Assembly (NCBI GenBank): GCA_003993805.1
Contig: RSEF01000018.1
Location: 2,423,336 to 2,487,335 of the forward strand
Source of the DNA: Himantopus leucocephalus
Lineage: Eukaryota > Chordata > Aves > Charadriiformes > Recurvirostridae
DNA: 64,000 bases
Reading direction: 5' to 3'
Made by a program: the position numbers and the translations under genes
Notes under the pieces: model-generated
The model's database searches: none
Told to the model about the DNA's origin: nothing
Seen by the model: the letters and a program-made list of their open reading frames with translations, nothing else
Part shown: positions 23,727 to 34,143 of the stretch, one piece after another
Layout of the letters: each line of letters begins with the position of its first letter
Position numbering within the stretch: position 1 is the first letter of the stretch

Positions 23727-24593
23727 ATGTTTCTGCTTTTGCTAGGAATTTTACTTCTTTGTCTGGCAGAGGCAGTAGTTTTGGGAAGACTAATTTGTTC
23801 AGGTTTTCCTGGACATTTCTCCTTGGAGATTTGGGGGGGGGTTTACCTGTGTTTCTGGTTTTCCGGGATTCCTGATTGCAGCAGATGTGTAGCGTTTCCA
23901 GCCAGGCCGATGACTAGCAAGGCATGTGCAAACCCAACAAACAGTATGTTTGTGGTAGATCCAACACTTCTGGTAAGTGCTGGCCTTACCACAAGTGTAT
24001 CACAGCGGTGCCGGCTGCACGTCAGCCTCCGGAAAGGCTGGACACGAGCCCTACGGCTCACATCTGTCTCGGAAACCCTCACCAAATGTGCAGCAGCGCT
24101 GGGTACTGGCAGTCAGAGCCAAGACGCTGGGTTTGACACCTCCGTTCCCATGTCTAACGTCTTCTCTGCGCCCTCACAAAGCACTGCTTCATGGTACGCC
24201 GGTACAGCAGCGTGCCTGCCCCACCGTATGGACTTTGGTTTCCACCTAGACATAGCTGCCTCCATGGTGAGACTGTCCTCTGTCTCCAAGAGTAGGCGCT
24301 GCCAGCGAATAACCCCAGCAGACGGGGTTGGGGTTAGGGTTAGGGTTAGGTGCTACAGTGCTGTGCGTGGAGGGACAGGAGCAAACACAGACGTACAAAG
24401 CATGAGGAGAAGCCTGCGAAACAGGAAGGTGGGGCTTTTGCATGGGCCGCACTGCAGCTCTTTCCAGCAGGCAGCAGGAGCTGATCAAAACGTGAGATTT
24501 TCAGGGAAATCTAAAGACGTTGCATTGACCACGAGGACAGGAGGGACTCAGCTCTGGGCCCAGGGCAGGTCTTCCCTCACTTGGGTTTTATAA
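23727..24593 (+). other. longest open frame, 288 codons, coding status doubtful
   Basis: This is the longest stop-free frame in the window. It begins MFLLLLGILLLCLAEA, which would look like a signal peptide or membrane segment. The rest is rich in Ser, Arg and Thr with no domain, catalytic motif or family I recognise. At about residues 200-208 it reads through the interstitial telomeric tract as alternating Val, Gly and Arg, unlike a conserved protein. I found no AATAAA close downstream and no convincing exon borders. Other frames are also open over parts of it. A chance frame is the most likely reading; a lineage-specific or non-coding transcript is possible. Confidence 0.1.
24324..24350 (+). 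repeat. short interstitial telomeric repeat
   Basis: A GGGGTTG word is followed by GGGTTAGGGTTAGGGTTAGG: about one TTGGGG variant unit and three TTAGGG units in a row. This is the vertebrate telomere sequence at an internal position. Its G-rich strand could form a quadruplex. It is too short to imply an old chromosome end. Such tracts are commonly left by break repair involving telomerase. Confidence 0.9.
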
Positions 24594-27500
24594 TCCAATT
24601 CCACTCATCAAAAAGTGCTTCCTTGAAAGTAAGAAGAGACTCTGGAATCCCATTTCATAATATGGGGCCAAGTTTTCAGCTGGCTGAAATCTCCATAAGC
24701 CCAACCCAGCAAACCTACTACCAGCTCAGATACGTCCTGTTCAGCCTGAAAATGAGAACCTCCTCCATATGTTTGCCCTCCAACTCCTCACAACGAAGGA
24801 AAGCATGAATACTGTGAATCATCTCCAGCCAACTGTATATTCGTTATTTTCTGTATTTATTTCCAACTCCAGGATTAAGAAAATGACTCCAGTACTATGA
24901 CATCCATACAATTAAATGTATCATTTTTCCCATCAACTGCCTGGCTGTGCCAAGCCGGGCAGCTCGGATCCTGTCGCCATATGGAATGCATCTCTGCCTG
25001 CACAAGACCCGAACGTGACAATTAGAAACGGGCTGGGTTTTCCCCCCACCCCCATAAGCAACAAAGCACTCTGGAAGCATTTAGTGGGGCTGAGAGGACT
25101 TCATTGTATCAGCAGAGCGAAGGGTATTTATCAGTCCTTTCCACTGGGACTGAACCATGAGCTTTAGCTGGTAGCCCTCATGGGAGGTGACATGGAGGGA
25201 GCCACGTGGAGGCTGTTGCCCAAGTCTTCCTCTCCAAAGCAGGAGCAATGGCCCCATGAGCTCCAGAGTAGCTCCTAGGACCCTGCTTAGGGATGTCCCC
25301 CACCCTCAGTGTCTCCCCTCCAGCCACATCCTGGCAGAAAATGTTACACAGAAGTATCCAAAATCTAAGAAATTGTGGAGTAGTCGGTCCCCGTGGCCAT
25401 TTGGCTGGGGCTTTCCTAGACACCTATCAGAGCTGAGGGGAATCCCGATTCTTTTAAAGCCATGTGAGAGCTCCAGTTCAACATACGATTCCCCAAAAGC
25501 CATTTGAAGGTACCAGCCTTTGCCCCCGATCCCTTTTGCTAAAACAGGAGGTGTTCTCCAGTAAAACTGCACCATGAAGGTTTAGCTGCAAAGCAAGCGC
25601 TTGGCACCGTGCAGGGAACACACAGCCTATTCCTTTCCCAGGGTCCTGCTCCTCTCATGCCCATCTTCCGGCAGATGATCTGTGGAGAAAAGGGGACTCT
25701 GCTCTGCAGGGCAGACTGCGCTGCCAAGGCTGAGCAACCGGAGTTGCTTTCACAGACATGGACATGACAGAGGAATTAACCTGACCTGCTCTGCACTTGT
25801 TGAACCTGATCTGACCTTCTCTTTTGCAACCTTCTGAGATGACCTTGATCATATTCATGTTCCCACTGCTCCTGAAGTTGGGTTACACCCTTAGTTCTGG
25901 ACTCTGTCTTAAGTCTCCCATGAATAACAGTGTCAGATCTTCACCCAACTATCTCAGGAATGTGGCCAGGCTGATCTCCATGCTTACTCAAGGTGACATT
26001 GATTCATTCTCCCTCTCACTGGCCAGATTACATTATAAGAATGTGCTTCATAACATCCTCGCGCATCCACCACCACCACCACCCTGCTCCCATCCCTGAC
26101 CTCCACCCTTGTCAGCCCCCCACTCTGGGATTTAGGGTTTTCTCATCAACAGAACATGCAACCAGAGGCACTCAGGGTTTGGGAACAGGCTGAGAGATTA
26201 CATTTAGAGGTTATATTCAGAGGTCAGGTTTTGGACTGAGGTCCTATCCCTACACTCCAATCATTTCATGCTCACACACCAATGCAGAAACCAGACGTAC
26301 CTCCAGGGACAGCAAAAGAGCCGGGGGATGGGAGGACCATCCCCAGATTCAGACCCATTCATCCGTCCAAATGGGAGGAATTGCATCTGAAGTGATTTGC
26401 AAGAAATCGCTTTCATATCCAAACCCCTCGTATGGGGTTGCAGCCCGCTGCCCCTTCGTGGCCTGGACCCACACCGTCTCCCTGAGCATCTGTGCTCCAG
26501 GCAACACCGAAACCCAGACCTTTCTGCGTAACCGCAGAGGTGATCTATTTATAATATGTGGCTGAAAGGTGTTTAGGCAAAGGACTAGGGTTTGTAAAAC
26601 ACACCCATGTCTTTGTTTTTTCCAGGCTTCTGGGGAGAGCTTAAATAAAGGATTCATCTTTGGAAAAAAAAAGCAAGCAAGGGAGAAAAAGACAGATAGA
26701 CACCTGGCGTGGTGAACAAGGCCCTCTCCTCAGGCTGACCTAGTTACAGTGTTTGGGGAAAGCATTGCAATCCCGTTCAACAGGAGGAACAAGCAGCCAA
26801 GGGCTGAATTCCGCCTCGGAGTAAACAAACACAGCTCTCACTGTGTGAGCTCTGCGCTTTCCACCAGGTCTCCCACTGATCACGATCATCAGGAGCTGCA
26901 AACATCCCATCCAGCACCGGCACGAAGTGGCAGCCCGGAGCAAGCGCTCCTGCCCACGCCGTGCCAGGAGAGCCCAGATGCCGCGTCCCCACACGGCTGA
27001 AGGAGGGCAGCTCTCCCCAGCTCAGCCCTGCGGCTCCTTGTGCGGTTCCTGCGCACAAACAATAGGGAGGACGAACAAACAGGCAGTGCCTCTGCCAAGG
27101 GAAACAGCAGCCGCAGCAGCCCTACCTCCTCCCTGCTCCATGTGTGGCCCCGGAGACGCGAGGCTTGTGGCAGCGACGTGCCACGCTGCGGCCCGTGCTC
27201 GAGTCAAAGGCGCCGGGGCAGAGCCATGCCCCGTTCCCTCCTGCGTGCCCAGATTTTGCTGTGGGTGTTCTTCACCGCGGGGCAAAGAAGGCTTTGCATG
27301 AAACTCAGCAACGCACGGGCGGAAGGCACACGAAGCTCCCGCCATTGCACCATCACTTGCTGGGGGAAAAGGGCTGCCAGGCTCTGCAAAAGGCTCTGCA
27401 AACTCAGGAGAGCGTTGCTTTGGCTCTTCCATGTGGTAACGTTCACGCCTGGAGATGTTTCACGGGGTTTTTGCCCAGGGTCGTTGAATGGAGGAAGCAG

Positions 27501-27900
27501 AGCAGTCAAAGGCTGCGTCTGCGGATGTGGGGGCACGAATCTGAGGTCTGAGCTCACGCCAAAGGCCACCTTCTGATAACGGGGGTAGGGGAATCCAAGG
27601 TAGAAGGACACAAACACTACCTTCATTATCAGGGAAATCAACCGTCTTCAACCCAGCCCAGAGACGCAATTCTAGCTCTCCACACAACTCCGTTTAGCAT
27701 GGAGCAGGGAACACACCAAAACACCTTGGAAATTAACTGAAACTCTAGTTCACTGCCTGTATTCTCCCGAATGCTGACAGAGGGCCCATCAAGTGAAATA
27801 ACTGCTGAAATTTCAGCACGTTTCCTGCAAATTAAAGCTATTTTTCAAGTTTAAAAAATAGCAACTAAAAGTGGTGACCGACTGTCTTTGCAGGTTGAAG
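24594..27900. other. no gene recognised; CpG-bearing GC-rich patch
   Basis: A (CCA)n run lies at 26067-26083. The stretch 26900-27400 is GC-rich with several CpGs and open frames in many registers (for example 27040-27576 plus and 27022-27432 minus). That is expected where stops are rare, and no product is recognisable. Confidence 0.45.
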
Positions 27901-27922
27901 TCCATCCGCAAGCTGCCCTGGG

Positions 27923-28031
27923 GGAGCTGGGGCAAAGTGCAGGTTTGATTAGACGTTGCCAAATAAAACTGCTGGGNGGAGCTGGGGCGAAGTGCAGGTT
28001 TGATTAGACGTTGCCAAATAAAACTGCTGGG
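27923..28031 (+). repeat. 54-bp direct duplication across a single N (27977)
   Basis: The copies at 27923-27976 and 27978-28031 are 54 bases each and differ at one position (GGGGCAAAG against GGGGCGAAG). The second copy follows directly after the N. Probably unmerged contig ends or two alleles. Confidence 0.92.
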
Positions 28032-29760
28032 ATTTTTTGATAGTCGACTTTATTTCTTTCAACTTGCTACTAATAACTTTCTACCAGAACCTTTTTCAGT
28101 TTTAAATCATGCTATTTACAGTAAAAGATGTCAGCCTGAATGTTTCCTGAGATCTGGCTTTTGTTCACTTAAGATCCCACATTACTTCTAAAAGGCAACG
28201 TTCCGTAAAGCGCGTTGCTCAAGGTATTATGGCACGAAGCCTTCCAGTTGTGAACCGGGAGGGTAACACAGGCAACCCAGAGGTGAGACAAACAAAAAAG
28301 CTGTTTTGGAAACATGTGGGTTTAAAACAGGGTTTTGGCCATCGCGCTGGTTCAGAGATGAGTCGTGCAGTTCTTGCCCAACGCAGAACAAACGGGGGAA
28401 AATTACCTCTGACAAAAAAAGGGGTCAGAGGCATGAATTTCTGAACTTAAAAAATCAAGTCAAAGAGAAGAAGGCAGGGTGAAGCTGCTGGACTCTCAGG
28501 AATGGGTCAAAGAGGAGAAAACTAGTTAGTCACAGACAAAACGAGCCCAAACATCTCTATCAGCGAGGCCTTGGAGAGATGCCGTGTACTGTAAACGCCA
28601 CCTCCCAGGTCAGTGTCCTTCAATTCATGACCAGGACAATTTGTACTGTTAATTTGGCTGCAAGGGATGTGCACTCTGGACTGACAAGAAACCCAGTGTT
28701 TGCTGTAACAGCCTCCCCTTCCTGATAAGAGCTGCCCTTGGGACAGTCCCATCGGTCTCGTAAACAACCAGACCTCCTGTTAGTCCTCAGCAGCAGCCCA
28801 ATAAGCAATTTATTTCCTATTAGGTCTTAAGGCCTAATATGCACATTGTGCCAGACCAAAGTCACATTTCTCCCCTTCCTCCCCCCCCCAAAAAAAAAAA
28901 CCTGCTCAATTTTTCTTCATTATAAGCAGAGAAAAGCCTGGCCTAATAAAAGTAAAGGCTGAGGAGCCAAGGTAGGACTTCTCTTCAGATCTGAACGCTT
29001 GAAATATCTCACTCTCCTTCAAGGATCTTGGCACTCTCCAAACCTCATCTAGATGTGGTGCTATTTGGGGTTCGCTCTGCAGCGGGTCCCCAGAATATTG
29101 CAATTTTAAGCAACGAAAGAAAACAAATCCCAAAAGCCCAGTTCCTCATTGCCCCAAAACAAAAACAGATTCTTTCTCTTTTAACAAAACCTCATCACTG
29201 TACATGAAAAATGTAAGTTTGGGAAGAAAATGTGAGGCCGGCTGATAAGCAGATTTGGTTTGTTTTTGTTATTAAAACAAACCAACAATGCTAGATTGAA
29301 ACTTTCCAGCCTTCTCTGTGTTTTCCTTTGCTGCTCAACTTAAGATTTTATCCGCACGGTTTGGACCCCTCAGTTCGAAAAGCCACAGAGGACAGCTTGC
29401 CAAATGTAGCTTAGAGCTGTGCCCAAGACCCTCTTCCCCCATTATCCCTGTGCCACGTTTATGGGGCCGTGGAGATCCAGCAGTACCCTACGGACCTTAA
29501 ATATTCCTGTTGGGCTGCTGATGCTGCCTTAAAAGAGGCCTCATGCCGGGCGAGCTTATGCGTTTGTCACCCACATCGCACTCCGGGCAGCACCCAGCCG
29601 CAGGCTCCCTTCTCCCTCCTGCAACTCCAGTGATGGACACACATGTCCGCTTGCTCTGCCAACCAGCCGATGTCCGTGACTATGGGCTGGGCAGAACCCA
29701 TGTGGCCATTTGCTTCCAAGAGGGCCACTGAAGACAAACCCCCCAACCGCAGCGTAGAGC
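28032..29760. other. no gene recognised
   Basis: It holds a near-perfect 20-base palindrome (28819-28838) and a C/A homopolymer stretch at about 28881-28900. No exon or transposon is recognised. Confidence 0.45.
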
Positions 29761-29860
29761 NNNNNNNNNNNNNNNNNNNNNNNNNNNNNNNNNNNNNNNN
29801 NNNNNNNNNNNNNNNNNNNNNNNNNNNNNNNNNNNNNNNNNNNNNNNNNNNNNNNNNNNN
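29761..29860. other. assembly gap, 100 N
   Basis: Exactly 100 N, the usual placeholder for a gap of unknown size. Frames drawn through it have no meaning. Confidence 0.98.
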
Positions 29861-30660
29861 ACATGCCCAAGACTTTCTGCTGATGTCCAGCCCCTTTCTT
29901 CTACTGCCTATGAGCATGGTGCCCACCACCCAAGCCCACCCGGGAACCCATGGCAGCCCCAGGGTGCTGAGAGAAAATGCCACCCACGAGGCAGCTGTAC
30001 CAGGGGTAAAGCCACGGTTTACTTTAAGGGTCACTGAGAAAGAAGGTCCTTTTTTGTGGGCGATGAACAGGCAGTTTGTCCTTGCTCGGCACAGAACGTG
30101 CCTCCTGCTGCCCCGTGTCACATGCGTGAGCAGGGGTGGCACAGTCTGCCCGAAGCCTGATAAAGGCACACTGTGCAGTCCAAACAAAGATAACTCGGAG
30201 GGCATCGGGTCAGAAAACACCTTTTTTTTTTTTCCCTTCAGGGTGAGCCCCTGTAAAAAATAAAAAGAGCCAGACTTGTTTCAGGCCAAGTGGGAACTTG
30301 TAAAAAGAGCCTTTCTCCATGCCCACTGGGATGCTCAAAGCTTACAGCAACTTTCCCCCAAACAAAAAAGCAGCAATGAGTGAAAGCGCATAGAATTGAG
30401 TGTTCCGGGCGGCAGAGCACCCACTGGTAGGAAGTGAATCAGCGTTGATCAAAGGGAAAGCCTTGAACGAGGCAAAAGCCCGTCCCGCTGTTCCTCCCCA
30501 GCAGCCAGGACAGGTTGCTCCAGGAGTCAGCTGGGAACGTTCTACCAGAGTTGGTTTTTTCTGATTGAAAATAACATTTTTACAAAGCTGAACTATGTCA
30601 TGAGAAACGTTCTTTTCTTTTCCCCCCCACCCCCACCCCCCCCGTCCAAATTGAATTTTT
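29861..30660. other. no gene recognised
   Basis: Non-coding-looking sequence with a T run at about 30223-30233 and a C-rich stretch at about 30623-30644. Confidence 0.45.
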
Positions 30661-30673
30661 CATCCAGCAAATC

Positions 30674-30728
30674 AAAATGAAACATTTCCTTTTGGAAGAG
30701 TTTAAACCAAAAAGGAATGTTTCATTTT
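30674..30728. repeat. 22-bp inverted repeat, strong hairpin
   Basis: The left arm 30674-30695 (AAAATGAAACATTTCC then TTTTGG) and the right arm 30707-30728 (CCAAAAAGG then AATGTTTCATTTT) are inverted copies with two mismatches around an 11-base loop. The words AAAATGAAAC and GTTTCATTTT also occur in the 20041-20225 palindrome. The two may therefore be related repeat remnants. Confidence 0.55.
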
Positions 30729-30805
30729 GTTGGAATTACCTGAAATGTTCTGTTTTAAAATGGGCCTCTCAGAAATCCCGCTCCGTTTCCCTGTCAGCGT
30801 ATTGC

Positions 30806-30857
30806 CTAATGGAAAGTTCCTTCTCCCACATGCANCTAATGGAAAGTTCCTTCTCCC
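30806..30857 (+). repeat. 22-bp direct duplication across a single N (30835)
   Basis: CTAATGGAAAGTTCCTTCTC followed by CC occurs at 30806-30827 and again at 30836-30857, just after the N. Likely an assembly join. Confidence 0.9.
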
Positions 30858-31084
30858 TCTTTTCCACTTGGGACCGATCCCTCTGAAAAACTACTTCTCC
30901 CATCAAATCCCCCTCCCAGCAGCACCAGTACCGTGCGCCTGGGGAGCCGTTTTGCCCCACCAGACCCCCCCACACCCTCCCCGGGACAGCAGATTTCTGA
31001 ACAAACATCTCCACAACGCAGCACAGCGAAGCAGCAACGCGTGACCCGCGCTTACAGTATCTTCCATCCCCCAAAGCTATCTTT

Positions 31085-31450
31085 TCAGCTATATCTAATG
31101 TTCCTTTAAAAAGTCTTTCGGCTCCATTAATAATCTAAACAGATACCGGGGGTCTAATTAGCGGGCTAATTGGAGAGCACAGTCAGGCAAGAATCGCAGC
31201 GAGTATTTCGTCAGCAGGAAGGAGCGAAGAAGAAACGCTCGTTTGCACCAAAGGCTTTGTTTTAGCGCTGATTTCTTGGCCGGGTCTCAGCTGCACAGAC
31301 AGAGCCTTGGTATAAAGCAGTATTTGACCGTAAGGAGAAATAGCCGGGCTGAGGAACGCCTAACCCCTCGGCTTCACCAACCTGGATTTTATACATGCAT
31401 ACGGTAATTTCACATCCCACATGCTATTTAAAACAACTTTCCAAACAGCT
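31085..31450. promoter_or_regulatory. candidate conserved non-coding element, paired homeodomain sites
   Basis: CTAATTAG (31154-31161) and CTAATTGG (31166-31173) are two homeodomain cores with a four-base spacer. Nearby are CCATTAATAATC and, further on, ATACATGCATACGGTAATTTC and ATGCTATTTAAAAC. The block is repeat-free up to the poly-G tract. Regulatory function is inferred. Confidence 0.32.
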
Positions 31451-31471
31451 TTCCAATTTGTTTGACACTGC

Positions 31472-31511
31472 GGGGGGGGGGGGGGNGGGGGGGGGGGGGG
31501 GGGGGGGGGGG
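31472..31511. repeat. poly-G tract with single N (31486)
   Basis: About 39 G residues with one N. Real length is uncertain. A tract like this can form quadruplexes and often stalls polymerases, which would explain the join. Confidence 0.9.
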
Positions 31512-34020
31512 AGGTAATTTTATAAGAGTTTCCAGAAGTTTCAATTATGTCATGTATGTGTCACACAAATGTATAGTGCAGGAAATAGCTGAATTTCAAC
31601 ACCTAAAATTAAAAATTTTCCAGGGTAGCATTCCCTTTAGCAGCCTGAAGGAAAACATCCTCTTGTTTCACTGCTAGAGGTTAGCGTTAGGTGAGAAATC
31701 CTCCCAGAGACTGCAAGGTCCTTGAAGTGTACATCTCCTACGGCGTTAAGGGCTCTCTTTACCACTATAAACTCATGCCCGCACACATACGCACCCATCT
31801 CTGCGAGTAAATAATTCTAATTAAACACCAGTTTCTCCGCCTGGGAGCCTGAAATTATTACTCTTCTGCAAATGTGTTTGAGGCTTTACCAACACCTAAG
31901 TCTGCTCAAAAAAACGCAACTTTCGTTTCACTGCCGGTTTTGGTCAGTTCAGCCCCAAACCGCACCCGTACAGGTAATGGTGCCTCCTGCTTCGTGCCCT
32001 CTTGGAGCCAGGTGTCCTGCCCGGGCCAGGTCCCCGCCGCTCTCGCGGCAGCAAAGCCACGGCACGGCCGCAGGGACATATTTCGGGTCAGGGGGCAGCT
32101 CTCAGGCAGTAAACGTGAATTACGCCCGAACTGAAATTTTTCCATTCCCTTTGAGAAACAAAATGTTTCACTAAACCCCCAGTGAAAGACGCCGGTATGT
32201 TTTTCCTAATGGAAATTTGTTTTTTAATCCAAGTTCTGATTTTGTGGGAAGCATTTTTGTTTGGGTTTTTTTTTTTTTTCCCCCTACTGAAATCCCTTCA
32301 GCAGCAAAATCCTTGGCAAGCTTCGCTGCTGGCTATTATATCAAGGCCACGTTTGACTGATTTTAAAAGATGCCACAGCCTTGAGAACGCCACATGGCAT
32401 TCACAGCACCGCGCGTGCTCCAGCGCTGACAAGCGCGTGTGAGCCTGGTGCGAAAATGCATCGCTTTATTAAATGTGAGTGCTCTGCCAGACCGTGTTCG
32501 CTCCTGCTCAGAGATGCATATGACTGGCAGTGGACATGCTCGGGGGCTTAAAGGATAACCGACATAAGTAGCACAACACATCTTCATTGCGCAGTCGAGC
32601 ATATGCCAGCAAATATATGTATATATCTATTTTACGAAAAAACGGGCATGTTTTTCGCACAAAAAGAGTCTCCGTGTTGCAGACAGTCCAGGCGGTCGTA
32701 GGTTCACAGCTCCCCTGGATCGTTTTTGGCTTTGGAGCTGGACAGTGTCAGTCTTCACTGGGATGCAGAAACACCTACGTGTTTTGACAGCCCCTTTCCG
32801 CTGCTCATCTGAATTTCATACCGCGGGCTTCGGGCTGCGCCAGCGCGCGCTGCCAGGTAAGATCCGCCGCTGATTCCTCTCATTTACAAATACAGCAAAG
32901 GCGGCCGTGCGCAGAGCATTTGAACTTGTCTGCCTCTAGTCCCCGGTCCTGGGAAGCTGAGAACTGCCCGGCTGTAAATACCGCTATGCCTTGTGACATT
33001 TTCCAGCCCTTTCTAAATAAATCCCATACTTTTTTCCCCCCCAGAAGTCACTCCTCGCTGCCCTAGGAGACGTTTCCCTCTCCCACATTAGGAGATGGGG
33101 CGAGTTTTCTTTTGCAAAGCAGGAGCCCTTCCCAGCACATCCCAGCTTTGTGAGAAAGCCCTGCATTTTGCCCGAGCTCTCGGGGGATACGACAGCCCTT
33201 TGGTGGCTTCAGTCCCTCTCCTCACACAACCCTCAGTGCCTGGTGGTGCTGCAGATTTTCGGTGTCTGTTCTGGATGGTATTAACAGGGCAGGACATCAC
33301 GAAAAGAGACAGATGCTTTGGCTTAAAAGAAAAGAAAAAAGAAAAATCAGCGCCTAAACAAGGGATTCGGCTTTGCCCTGTAACATTCCCAGTCCGTGCT
33401 GGGGGGACCACCCCGGGCTTCTGGGCCAAAGGATCAAAACAGAAGGAATATAACCTAGGAACCTCCCACCTGCTAAATTCTCTGTAAAAGATAACAAGTT
33501 GGAGCCTTCCTCCCAGCTGCAAAGCTCAACTCCTTTATCTCCGAGCGCATCGGCTCCTCTGCTCAGTCCTGCAGTCCCTTCTCGTGCAGTTTAGCCATGC
33601 TTTCCCTTCCGCCGCAGGGCCCCGGGAGCAATTAAAGACTAACGGGGGTTGACAGATGTTAGTAACATGCAACCCAGCCGTGGAGGCAGCAACGTGGGCA
33701 GATGCGGAGGTGCAGAGGAGAGAGCTCTGCATCCGCGGGCTTCAGCGCGCCCATGAGCCGCAGGAGGGGCCGGAGCAGTGCTCTGCTTCACGGCTCTACC
33801 TGATGGAAACTCACACCCCCTCATCCTCATCTGAAGAGAGCCAGCCCCTAACTCCCCCCCCGCCCCCCCCGTGGGGAAACCCAACCCCCGGGGGGACACC
33901 AGCTCAGCCCACCCCTGAGCTCCGGCCCTGTGAGCAGCGGGGGGATCTCAGCCGAAAAAGCCACTTGGCTTTGTCCCAGCCGTGCAGGTTTGGTGGCCGT
34001 TCCCGCAGGCAGCACAGGCG
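31512..34020. other. no gene recognised; weak regulatory-looking stretch
   Basis: At 32140-32290 there is a T/A-rich block with AAACAAAATGTTTCAC and TTTTTGTTTGGG, similar in style to the GAAA/TTTC repeats. At about 32430-32640 a block with AAAATGCATCGCTTTATTAA could be a conserved element, but the evidence is thin. No exon is recognised. Confidence 0.4.
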
Positions 34021-34025
34021 CGGCG

Positions 34026-34143
34026 GGTTCGTTAGCTCGCCCAGGCGCCCTGCTGCCGCGGCTCAACATCAGTGCCAGGCGCTNCGGTTCGTTAGCTCGC
34101 CCAGGCGCCCTGCTGCCGCGGCTCACCATCAGTGCCAGGCGCC
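34026..34143 (+). repeat. 58-bp direct duplication across a single N (34084)
   Basis: GGTTCGTTAGCTCGCCCAGG begins at 34026 and again at 34086, exactly 60 bases apart. The copies continue alike to CAGTGCCAGGCGC with one internal mismatch (CAACATC against CACCATC). Likely unmerged contig ends. Confidence 0.92.

Noticed and set aside
27022..27576. Several long frames on both strands (up to 178 codons)
   Set aside because: They lie in a GC-rich patch where stops are rare, occur in many registers at once and match no known protein.
29556..30263. Frames of more than 100 codons crossing the gap
   Set aside because: They run through 100 N and have no meaning.
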